From the NCBI GenBank assembly GCA_031213475.1, contig JARUPZ010000023.1, positions 9,256,157 to 9,320,156 on the forward strand: 64,000 nt of DNA, given 5' to 3'. The notes beneath the pieces were generated by a model. That model had not been told where the DNA came from, searched no databases, and saw nothing but the letters and a program-made list of their open reading frames with translations. A program made the translations under genes and the position numbers. Of this stretch, positions 10,276 through 18,488 are shown in pieces (position 1 is the stretch's first letter; every line of letters begins with the position of its first letter). Source of the DNA: Nereocystis luetkeana (Eukaryota; Sar; Phaeophyceae; Laminariales; Laminariaceae).

Positions 10276-10533
10276 CAGACATACTACAATGTAGTACAAT
10301 GTGACGACACATGCTGCGACGGTCTAGACTTCGAGCCTGGGGTTCTCGGTTGGGAACTCCCGCTTCGCAAATGCGTTCAGAGAGCCATCACACCCGATAA
10401 AACCTCGTTCGTGTTGGTGCCGTTGTCCGCTGCTTGGGCGGAGAACGAGTGCTGGCGGGGGTCCTTGCCCAGTTTGAGTGATTTCGGCCCTACCGACGAC
10501 ACCAGTGTTAAGTGTAAGGCAGCATGGATCTAG
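10276..10533 (+). CDS. Possible Cys-containing exon, unknown
   Basis: Open from after TAG at 10273 to TAG at 10531-10533, 85 codons. It reads as a small Cys-rich segment (CDDTCCDGLDFEPGVLGWEL), then KTSFVLVPLSAAWAE and a C-terminal KCKAAWI. Its last 28 bases overlap the right copy of the internal direct repeat. In R4 a 4-bp duplication lies near the left end, and an ATG-initiated frame of 82 codons runs 54898-55146. R4 shows two replacement and no silent changes. Other copies are at 26980-27237 and 38766-39023. It lies upstream of the stalk and membrane-segment frame on the same strand and could supply a luminal domain if spliced to it; that is inference. Confidence 0.2.
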   Translation, partial: QTYYNVVQCDDTCCDGLDFEPGVLGWELPLRKCVQRAITPDKTSFVLVPLSAAWAENECWRGSLPSLSDFGPTDDTSVKCKAAWI

Positions 10534-10696
10534 GGACCGACTACTTCAAGCAGATGTGCCTCTGGCTCTGCTTTGGTCACTTACCAAAAGTGTTTGACAA
10601 TGTTAGAAGCTATAGGCTCTTATACTAGTTGCTGCTTGCCTCGCCAGATGTATTCTGAACGAAGGGGCGAGGCATTCATCAGTAAGGCAGGCGATA
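10506..10696 (+). repeat. Diverged internal direct repeat, right copy
   Basis: Partner of 9693-9874, displaced by about 813 bp in the same orientation. The ends TGTTAAGTGT and GGCAGGCGATA are conserved. Copies are at 27210-27400, 38996-39186 and 55119-55309. The arrangement is long-terminal-repeat-like in geometry, but the ends are not TG...CA and nothing between the copies resembles a retroelement gene. Confidence 0.8.
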
Positions 10697-11378
10697 CATT
10701 TCGGTCTACTTGATTTTAATGTGTTTGATTTGTATGTTTCTATCCCATTCATTATATTCGCTCATTTTTATCTCTCTCTTTCCTAGTAGTCGTAACGCAG
10801 GTCCGGGGTCAGAGTAAATGTATGTAAATACTTTCAACGCGATTTATCGTACGAGTGAGGTCGTCTGTTTTCTTTGTGTGTGTATATGTCGACCTTGAAG
10901 TTGTACCTACGTCTACTGGAAGGGGGAGACTAACGGCCACCATTTTCTTCCAAATTGCGGTGTGTTTTATTTTCCTTTTGATGTTGAACTGCTGGGAAAA
11001 CCTTTTGGGTTTGTGGCTGATATGCTGGTATTGATGTAAACTGATACTCTGGGACAGACAGCACGGAACTCGTCTACAACCAAAGAATACCACCGCCGCA
11101 AAGAGATGGGCACCTTGATCAACGTCAGGAAGCAATAAATTACATATCATCAGGAAGTGAAATAGGACTCATAGACTGGCAACTCTATCACACTAGTGTT
11201 TCCGTCACCGTCATTGCCACTACGGCAGCTTGGCTTATATACGCACACAGCCCGAGACAAAAGTAACACTTGTACGGGAAGAACGGTCCACGCCTTAATA
11301 CAACAGCGGTAGTCGTGCCTAAAACAGCAGTAGCAAAGCCTGGATCGACAAAACAAAATAGGGGTACGATATACATAG

Positions 11379-11972
11379 GATATAATATGTATATATGTAC
11401 ATGATTATGTTGTAGCTGCTGCGAGGGAGAAGCATCTACACAGGCGAGAGGAATCCTCCACCCAAGAAGGCTCTGCACGCCCCCGATGCTCTCCCGTCGC
11501 CCCCCGCCCCCCGTCCTATCGTTGCCACTGCCGATATCAACACGGTATCCCCGCAAGCACCACCTCGACAACCACCAACACAACCACGGACACAACCACC
11601 AACACCACCACCAACGCCACCACCACCATCACCAACACCACCAATACCGTTGACATCACCACCACTACCACTACTACGACCGCAACCACCACTACCACCA
11701 CTATCATCATCGACAGAAAGAGGTTTGCTATCGATAACGTTGCCGAGCCGGTCGACACCGGGGCATGGCAGGTGGTCATGATGATTGTGTCGGTCGCGAC
11801 CCTCCTGCCGGTAGAACTCTTCGTCGTGCTCCTGCTGCTCTTTCCGGTCCTGTTCTTCTGTCGTCCCGTTCTGCGTTGGGCTTACATCTCCGTAGAGCCC
11901 GGGCATCAACGACTTTATCTGGAGATGCTGAAAGAAATCCCACGGGTGCATAACTTTCGATTGTGGGTTTAG
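11379..11972 (+). CDS. Possible membrane glycoprotein segment: Thr-rich stalk, membrane helix, short tail (R1)
   Basis: Open from after TAG at 11376 to TAG at 11970-11972, up to 197 residues. From about residue 61 to 108 the sequence is almost all threonine with some Asn and Ile, a mucin-like stalk coded by repeated ACC/ACT/ACA. A charged linker follows (IIIDRKRFAIDNVAEPVDTG). Residues 132-161 are strongly hydrophobic, centred on ATLLPVELFVVLLLLFPVLF. A basic-flanked tail of about 36 residues follows, containing WAYISVEPGHQRLYLEMLKE. The order stalk, membrane segment, tail fits the C-terminal end of a type I surface protein. An upstream exon would be needed for a signal peptide; the codons before residue 60 look non-coding. 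The ACC repeat makes Gly- and Val-rich shadows on the other strand. No family was recognised. Confidence 0.35.
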   Translation, partial: DIICIYVHDYVVAAAREKHLHRREESSTQEGSARPRCSPVAPRPPSYRCHCRYQHGIPASTTSTTTNTTTDTTTNTTTNATTTITNTTNTVDITTTTTTTTATTTTTTIIIDRKRFAIDNVAEPVDTGAWQVVMMIVSVATLLPVELFVVLLLLFPVLFFCRPVLRWAYISVEPGHQRLYLEMLKEIPRVHNFRLWV

Positions 11973-12059
11973 CTATCGTAGTGAGTTTGCAGAATCTGCG
12001 CGGATTGGCCGAGACCTGCAGTTATTTATTTACTTGACATCAAATACCTCTGAAAATGT

Positions 12060-13700
12060 GTGCTTGAGGCAGGGCGAGGGGGGGGGTCTGATTGACCACG
12101 CATGCATTTCGACACGGAGCACCGCGGGGAGGGGGCGGGGGGGGGGACGGGCTCATCGCCATCGTTGGACACTAGCGGGAGAGAAGATTGGTCGGCCACT
12201 AAAGTGCGTCGACAGCATAATACATCCAATTGTTAGTAATTGTTGAGCGCGCGCGGGGGGGGAGGGGGGGGGGAGTACTAGTCCCTAAACACCAAGGATG
12301 CACAAAAGTCATGCTGCCTGGTGGTCGAGGTATCGTGTACCACTCTGTCCCAAACCAAAAGGCAAACTATAAGGACAGTTATATATATAATTGATCAAAA
12401 TGTTCCTTGTAATATCGAACAGATTGATACTTTGCAGGGAAGATCACTCGGAATCTCGTCATTCTACTGTTAGTAATAGCCTGCAAGACGAAACATACAC
12501 CCCTGGAATGTACCCTAAATATGTTGACGTTCGATCGAGTAGTGCGGCGGTGATGACTGCGTCGGCCAAAGAGTGGATATAACCCAGACGGTGACCACAA
12601 CCGCGAGGAAGAGGGGGGAAATACAGATCAACCGTACGCCCCCCTCCCCGGGGGGGGGGTGTCCTCGATATTATGCATGGCCGGAGTCGTATGACCATGA
12701 ACCCTCGCATCCCTGCAATGCTGGGGGGTGGGGGGGTACTCGATATCATGCATGGCCATAGTCGTATGACCATAGACCCTCGCATCCGTACAATGCCGCG
12801 ACGGAGAAAATCGGGTTTTCACCGACCAAGCAGACACTGCTTGCACAGGAGGCTTCATTGGGGAGGAGAGGGGGGTGTACGCATGTCGTGCACATGGACG
12901 TAGTCGTATTACTATAGACTTTCGCATCCCTTTAATGCCGGAACGGAGCACTTCGAAGTTTTTTACCCACCAGGCAGATCTAGAGGGGGGTGTACTCATG
13001 TCATGCACATGGCCGTAGTCGTATGAATATAGACCATTGGTTCCCTTCAACGTCGAGACGGAGCACGTCGGTTTTCACCAACCAGACAGATATTGCTTGC
13101 ACCAAGCGCGAAGCGTAACGTGAGGTGCTGGCCGAGTCGCATGAAGGAGTGAAGTGCATCCTACTTACAACCGCTTGTCAATCGGAAATTGCAACGGATG
13201 ACAGCTTCGACCGAATGGGGAGGGGGAGGAGGAAAGGGCGGGGGGAGGGAGGGGGGGGTGTACTCATTATCATGCATGGCCGTATCGTATGATCATCGAC
13301 CCTCGCATCCCTACAATGCTGGGACGGGGCACGTTAGCTTTTCACCGACCAGGCAGACATTGCTTGCACCAAGCGCGAAGCGCCGTGAGGTGTTGGGCGA
13401 GCCGCATGAAGGGCGAGCCGCGCCGTACTGAGAACAGCTTTTGAGGCGGATTATTTTGCACATGGATGATAGGGTTAATGAACTAACTTATGGTCTGGTG
13501 TGGCCACTTCGTGAGACAGCGATGGGTTTACGGGGGGATGGAATCAATACCATGCATAGCCGTAGTCGTATGGCCATAGACCGGGGGGGATGGGGGTCAT
13601 TAGGGGGAGGGGAGGGCCAGTAGGGGGGTGTAGTCCTATGACTGGACGGGGGGTAGTTCTGGGTGGGGGGGGTCGGCTGAGGAGGAGTCGCCATCGATTG
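12060..13700 (+). repeat. G-rich minisatellite region
   Basis: Six degenerate elements built around ATGCATGGCC...GTAGTCGTATGACCATAGACC begin near 12673, 12748, 12883, 12998, 13272 and 13552. Between them recurs a second block, ACCGACCAGGCAGACATTGC followed by TTGCACCAAGCGCGAAGCG, near 12820, 13077 and 13342, giving a higher-order period of about 270 bp. Runs of 6-11 G separate the elements, including 12245-12274 and 12121-12150. The plus strand has strong G-quadruplex potential. Copies are at 28764-29664 (cut by the deletion), 40550-42190 and about 56672-58310. Confidence 0.8.
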
Positions 13701-13881
13701 ATGTGAGGATTGACCTAGAGCTCTCGCTGGCTCTCTCTGACGGGTTTGGTCAGGAAACGGAATAAAACGCCCTGTCGTGCCCGACGGCGCTTTACAATAA
13801 TTTACGGTAGGTACACAATGTAGCTGGGTGTGTATGCTTGCTTGCTTGTCCGCGTGGTAGAATGTTGCCGTCACCCGCTTG

Positions 13882-14038
13882 TCATACACTGGTACCATAT
13901 AGAGCTACCAACAACTCGCTTAGGTTTAGTCTCACGTGCTGCAGTTTGGCCATGTTGATGAGCTCGTACGCCTCCACCAGCAGCCGCTCCAAACTGCCGC
14001 ACCGCGCCTTCGCCCTCTGTCCCTCTCGCCACTGACGC
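13882..14038 (-). CDS. Possible exon on the minus strand, helical segment, unknown
   Basis: On the minus strand an acceptor-like CTGGACCGCAG ends at 14039. The next 157 bases are open to TGA at 13884-13882. The peptide contains RQWREGQRAKARCGSLERLL, VEAYELINMAKLQHVRLNL and ends in SELLVALYGTSV. The hydrophobic spacing suggests an amphipathic helix. In R4 (58523-58652) the segment is unchanged up to SEL, where TTG becomes TAG. R4 also has one extra base just upstream, which joins this frame to a 111-codon frame. R3 copy: 42372-42528. R2 lost the region. Function unknown. Confidence 0.22.
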
Positions 14039-14376
14039 CTGCGGTCCAGCAGAATCGTACGAAACGAGGTTTCTTGGTGTTAGCGCAGTTCGTTTCGTTC
14101 CTACGCAGGTGAAAACACGGCTTTTGGGGTGGGTTCATGCAGCATCCTGGACTGCCGACCCCGAACACATCTACAGCAATACATCGGCGCTCGCATGTAG
14201 AATACAGACTTTGAGAAATCCAGTCTAGAACAAAGCTCAACAAATCGAGAAAATACGCAGTCGATGTATGCGTTCGACGTCTATATATGAGAAATAGTAA
14301 GGAATGTACCTATCCCCCCCCGCCCCCCATGCTCGCTCGGGAAAAATAAGGATCTTAGCCTAACATCTGATTTCAG

Positions 14377-14629
14377 GTTTCCTATACACGAGAAGGCCGA
14401 ATACTGCATACCACTTTACGTGAACACGTACAAAACGATCGGGCTCGTGGAAGAAACATTCGCTTACAGCGGCAGCAGTCAAGGGGGAAGCGCAGGGATT
14501 GATCGCCGTAAGCCATGTGGCATCCGGCAACACGTGGCAGCCGCTGCTAGAAATCTGGGGAAGAAATTGCAGAGCCACGACGAGGCTGGGAGGCAGAATC
14601 TCCGGCCGATTAGAGAGAGAACGGTATAG
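14377..14629 (+). CDS. Possible exon after a TTTCAG acceptor, unknown
   Basis: TAACATCTGATTTCAG at 14361-14376 combines a branch-like TAAC and a good acceptor. The following frame is open for 83 codons to TAG at 14627-14629. It begins FPIHEKAEYCIPLYVNTYKT, continues GLVEETFAYSGSSQGG, and later has a Lys/Arg-rich part. A GCC/GTAAGC donor-like site near 14507 could end the exon after GIDR. R4 (58992-59244) shows one silent and two replacement changes. R3 copy: 42867-43119. Deleted in R2. Confidence 0.22.
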
Positions 14630-14907
14630 CCCCACCGCAGCAAGACACGGAACAAGGGCAGAAAAGCACCACCCCAGCTCCAAAGACGATCTTCAGCATC
14701 AACCTCAACAGAAACTCCAACATCAAGTTCACCATCACACTTAACATTAAGTTCAACATCAAGTTCAACAACATGTTCAACATCAGTTCTAGCAGCAGCT
14801 CCTGTTTCAAAACGCTATCGCGGCTGAGAACACGACGAATGCTGAAGATCCTGTTGAGAGACTGGCACCACAACCACTGGCTGCTCTACGTGTACAATGT
14901 ACTGTGA
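14614..14907 (+). CDS. Possible C-terminal exon with Asn/Lys/Phe repeat and basic tail, unknown
   Basis: Open for 97 codons from after TAG at 14611 to TGA at 14905-14907. A 12-bp theme AACATCAAGTTC repeats several times at about 14700-14790 and gives an alternating NIKF pattern. It is followed by ISSSSSSCFKTLSRLRTRRM and an aromatic C-terminus with RDWHHNHWLLYVYNVL. The antisense reading is Leu/Met-rich, a normal shadow of this repeat. R4 (59229-59522) has one replacement change (Lys to Asn). R3 copy: 43104-43397. Deleted in R2. It overlaps the end of the 14377 frame in another frame, so only one of the two can be right at that point. Confidence 0.18.
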   Translation, partial: RENGIAPPQQDTEQGQKSTTPAPKTIFSINLNRNSNIKFTITLNIKFNIKFNNMFNISSSSSSCFKTLSRLRTRRMLKILLRDWHHNHWLLYVYNVL

Positions 14908-15272
14908 GCGACCATGAAGCACAGAGAGAATGCGAGCTTCATGCAAAACGCAAGCCCTAACAAGACGCACAACTAGACGAGAAGGCTTCGTGGGATCGAC
15001 TGATAGAAACATACACAAATGTTCACCGTACCAGTACCAGAGGATAAACGGAAGAGGATTATATGTTATATGAAGTTGTTGCTGACTGCTGACTGCATTA
15101 GGACTGGCATCAAACTGCAACAAGCAAACGCCAGCGCATTTGGTGATATCCCTTCAAGCAACAGCTTCCTCACTACAGGACGTCCTTCTGGTTTTCAACA
15201 CTCTAATAATAGCAGCAAAGGCGCGGAGACATGCGACATCGCCGCTTACCGCACACCCCGAACCAGCCTGTC

Positions 15273-15626
15273 CTAACCCTTGCACTGACCCCATACGCCC
15301 CTCACCTCCAGCCTCCGCAAGTCCAGAAGCCCCATCCAAGACGCCTCGGAGTAGCTCACGGGTGCGCTCGGCAGGCAGCACCACCTCGCCGCGACGAGGC
15401 TCGGTAGCGTCTGCCAAACCTCAATACACCGCTGCCGCTGCCGCTGCTGTGCGTCGGCTTTCGGCATTCGGTTCCCTCCCAGACCACGCCCATTTGACGA
15501 CGCGTCCCCCTCCAGCCATTGCAGCAGCTGCACCGGCGCGTACGAAACGCGCATCGTCATGCCCGTCCGCCGGCGCGCCTCCTCCAGGCCTCCGGTCCCG
15601 TCGCGGCCCGTCCTTTCGAGGGCCTC
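15273..15626 (-). CDS. Possible minus-strand exon, unknown
   Basis: Open for 117 codons from after TGA at 15629-15627 to TAG at 15275-15273, with an internal ATG at 15560. Readable parts are YAPVQLLQWLEGDASSNG, RQRCIEVWQTLPSLVAARW and SYSEASWMGLLDLRRLEVRG. Against it, the changes seen in R4 (59888-60241) all replace amino acids. The GC-rich DNA here also keeps other frames open, including a 149-codon minus-strand frame (15421-15870) and a 193-codon plus-strand frame (15140-15721), both of biased composition. R3 copy: 43763-44116. Confidence 0.15.
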   Translation of the reverse strand, partial: EALERTGRDGTGGLEEARRRTGMTMRVSYAPVQLLQWLEGDASSNGRGLGGNRMPKADAQQRQRQRCIEVWQTLPSLVAARWCCLPSAPVSYSEASWMGLLDLRRLEVRGVWGQCKG

Positions 15627-16079
15627 TCAGAACCGTTACTTGGCGCCCGCGGAGGCCGAGGACGTGTTGGCGTAGGTGTACACCGGGGTGCACGGCCAGC
15701 CGTCCCCGTCGACACCAATGAGGTTTATTCCGAAGCACGCGATGGCGACGGCAACCACGGCGTGCGAAATATCTCGCAAGCGCAGCTCGCTTCAGAACGG
15801 AAGCGGCGCGGCGAGGCGGCAAGGCGGCAAGAAGGGGGGCGCGTGAGCGTGGTCGCATAGGCGTGTTCATCGTGCGTGATGTTTTGGGAAGAGGCAGGTA
15901 GGAGTGTGGTAGATCGGTGAGGAGATGTCTGGCCAGCGCTTGTTCGTCGCACTAATGTGACTCGCCTGGAGTCGAAAAACAACCGCACCGAACCATAAAA
16001 AACGTTCCATGGTCCAGGTGCCTGCGTGGATTGCTTGGTACCCGTCCTCTTTTCTGGGGGAGCCGACAGGCCACCATAG

Positions 16080-16334
16080 CTGTTTCCAGCTGCGGGCATC
16101 GCGCGCGTTTCTGCGGGAGCCAGCGGAGTGAGCGGTATCTCTTGTGGATGCTTCAAGGCTGAAGCCATCGAGAAACGCCGGCATCGGGAAGCTCTTCACA
16201 ACTGTCAGCACAATTACAGCATGCAGCCAAGGTGGTTCGAGTGTTTTAACAGCATGTACGTCTCGGGTTGGACGTTGGGCGCGATCCCTAGACCCCCAGG
16301 TGATTTTCGTCTGTTCTATTGCTACAAAATATGA
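16080..16334 (+). CDS. Possible exon with Cys, His and aromatic residues, unknown
   Basis: Open for 84 codons from after TAG at 16077 to TGA at 16332-16334. It includes SGISCGCFKAEAIEKRRHRE, CQHNYSMQPRWFECFNSMYV and SGWTLGAIPRPPG, followed by CCCCCAG/GTGATT, a donor-like site near 16300. R4 (60695-60949) has one replacement change. A 167-codon minus-strand frame covers the same DNA (15867-16370), but five replacement and no silent changes are seen in its R4 copy. R3 copy: 44570-44824. Confidence 0.17.
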   Translation: MFPAAGIARVSAGASGVSGISCGCFKAEAIEKRRHREALHNCQHNYSMQPRWFECFNSMYVSGWTLGAIPRPPGDFRLFYCYKI

Positions 16335-17812
16335 ACTAAGACCTACGCCAATGGGAAAGCGAAGTATCAATAATTTTTTTGAATTTCAAAGATACCCTCC
16401 AGAATTTTTTAGAACACGCTTCCTATGGGCACGGTGAGAAAAAAAAAAGTTCCAAACTTTTGGGAAAGCCCGAAAAAAGCAAATCTGGGGCCGATGTTGG
16501 CGCCAACATCAGCTTGAGAAAAACTCAGGCCGATCTTTGGTTCGAAGCGGCGAGATTCCGAGTCCATGACAGACGTCGATCGGCAAAACCAAAGACTGCG
16601 TCATGAATTCTGAACGGGGTGCGCTCGTTAGGGGCTCCGACCCACCCTAGGGTCACCGTCTTCACACCATGGCCGGTGTCGTGTGGCGGGGGCTGACGAG
16701 GCGTATGATAAACAAACAATTGGCCGCTGGTGTGCACCAAACAGAAGACAAAACTTCTCCATCCGTCTCAAATGGCAAAAAATAGACTTTCGTTCAGGTT
16801 TGGGAGGATACCGTAGGACGCCGCCGCTCTCGCCCCCTAGACCATGGACCCACCCGATATCTTCGAGGCCGCCATCTATATTCGTTTGCCTTGTTGCCGG
16901 ACACCGAGTGGGTTGCCCGTGGGCTGCGTCTATGTTGAGATCGAGCGTCGATCGCCGCACGAGCTGGTTTCTACCAGCGTGTTGACAATTTGCAAGCAGA
17001 AAAAACAAATTGCGCCGCCTGCAGCCATTGGAGGAAGAAAAAAAGAAAAAAAGAAAAAATCAAAACTTTTTTTCGCTTTTTTCCCACAGCGGCGGTGCGA
17101 GGAAATTTTCGGTTGTTCTTTGAAGGCAATATGTTTGAAAAAAAACTTTTAAACTTCGCGTTTCCATTGGCATAGGTCTAACCCCGGAGAAGGCAAACTG
17201 AGACATGGAGAACTTGCAGGGACTTTAAACTTTCAGGCCCTTTCGACCCAATCTGAAGGCTGCGATCATATAGTGCGCGTACGTTAAGAACAGTGTGGCA
17301 AACAGCAGCAGAAGATCCATTCGCAGACACCACAGCAGGTACATCAATGATAACAGTGTTAGTGTTCGAAAGAGTCCACAGCTGAACTTAACCAACAGCA
17401 GCAGTGTACAGCACCCCCCCCCCCATTGCCTACCCCAAGATTAACGCGGCAGCGGAGAATGCTGCTGTTTTCTCAAGTAGCTGGGCTACAGCAGTGGGCG
17501 CACGGTCAAATTGGTGTCCATGCTTCATGTCTTGTTTTTTTTTCAACCTTGACCTCAGAGTAATTTTAGTATAGGGTTTATACTGTAGTTGGTCCCACTG
17601 CTGTTGAGCTTCTCTTTTTTTTTCAACCCAATGTTTTTGTTGTTCGTGCCGATCTGAGCCTATTTTTCTCGACATAATGTTTCTTACCTGCGGGCGCCCA
17701 GTACTGCTGTACACATGAATACAAGTGCGCATGTTAAATACGTATGATACCAGCATCGTGTCTTGACAACAGAACGGAGAAGTAAAAATCTGCAAAACTC
17801 AAATTTGAAAGT

Positions 17813-18403
17813 TTGAAAGTCCGCGAATCATCTGCAGAGTATCACCATACGAATATGACCATCAAGTCGAACGTTGAGGCTATGAGTATCATGCGTCGGC
17901 ACCGTCTCGGAAACGCCGTTGTTACACCTTGGAGTCGCACCTTAGACTGCTGCGTCAACAGCATAACATCACCAGGCAAGCAAACACACATCTACGTACG
18001 AGTAGTGCATCGTCCTCACCGAAAGCAGCGATCGACAGCTCGATCGACGAGATCAATGACTTCGTCCGCATCGGCAGTCCCGCAATCCCTTACGACCACG
18101 TGCTTCATCTGGACGGCGCAGCCCGGCACCAGCTGCGGTGGCGAGCCCACAAGGTACGCCGAGCACCTCTCGGAGGAACTGCCGATGCCAATCGCCAAGA
18201 GTATACGAGCGCCGCAATCGATGGCTCTCTTTGCTTGCGACATCCCATCACGAATCGCCGGTCCCCGCTTCCGGGTAACAGAAGCAGCGACAGCAACAAC
18301 AACTGAAGAGACGGAGAGCAACACGAGCGCTCGCAGCAGTAGTATTTGTGACGCCTGTGAGCTCCTTCAATCGCTAGATCGAGATACACCCTGCTTTAAG
18401 TAA
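17813..18403 (+). CDS. Long plus-strand open frame near the unit tail, unknown
   Basis: 196 codons with ATG at 17813 and TAA at 18401-18403. The second half is the more protein-like: EHLSEELPMPIAKSIRAPQS, then Ala/Thr/Glu-rich (TATTTEETESNTSARSSSIC) and DACELLQSLDRDTPCFK at the end. It overlaps a second plus-strand frame and a 102-codon minus-strand frame (18016-18324), so coding cannot be assigned from length alone. R3 copy: 46303-46893. In R2 the deletion fuses the frame to minisatellite sequence, giving 202 codons at 29579-30187. R4 lacks the region, so no comparison with a diverged copy is possible. Confidence 0.2.
   Translation: MKVRESSAEYHHTNMTIKSNVEAMSIMRRHRLGNAVVTPWSRTLDCCVNSITSPGKQTHIYVRVVHRPHRKQRSTARSTRSMTSSASAVPQSLTTTCFIWTAQPGTSCGGEPTRYAEHLSEELPMPIAKSIRAPQSMALFACDIPSRIAGPRFRVTEAATATTTEETESNTSARSSSICDACELLQSLDRDTPCFK
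17877..18306 (+). CDS. Overlapping plus-strand frame with basic N-terminal segment, unknown
   Basis: Open from after TGA near 17874 to TGA at 18304-18306. It reads SAPSRKRRCYTLESHLRLL, then RQQHNITRQANTHLR, a Ser-rich linker, and IDEINDFVRIGSPAIPYDHV. The basic cluster followed by leucines is weakly bZIP-like but lacks the conserved Asn/Arg pattern of that family. A CACAAG/GTACGC donor-like site at about 18153 would end the exon after RWRAHK. The downstream part would then continue in the frame of 17813-18403, which is one way to reconcile the two frames. Copies: 29661-30090 and 46367-46796. Confidence 0.2.
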
Positions 18404-18488
18404 CGGTGTAGGCCCTCCACAAGTACTATAGTGCGGCGATGCACGACGACGCGGGTTCGGTGAACATGTTCTGGTCACAGGTCAATGA

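Noticed and set aside
9693-10696. Possible LTR retrotransposon framed by the direct repeats
   Set aside because: The interval is only about 630 bp, the repeat ends lack the TG...CA form, and I see no reverse transcriptase, integrase or primer-binding site.
11436-11951. Minus-strand Gly-rich and Val-rich frames opposite the Thr-rich stalk
   Set aside because: They are antisense readings of the ACC/ACT triplet repeat. The plus-strand reading alone continues into a plausible membrane segment.
15867-16370. Minus-strand frame of 167 codons, the longest complete one there
   Set aside because: Five replacement and no silent changes in the R4 copy. GC-rich DNA keeps several frames open, and a plus-strand segment overlaps it.
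16200-16560. tRNA-like T-loop motifs (GGTTCGAG, GGTTCGAAG)
   Set aside because: No matching acceptor stem, anticodon arm or D-loop could be paired around either motif.
16844-17152. Plus-strand frame starting MDPPDIFEAAIYIR and ending in a Lys/Phe-rich run
   Set aside because: All four differences in R4 change the amino acid, and the C-terminal half is dictated by A and T homopolymers.
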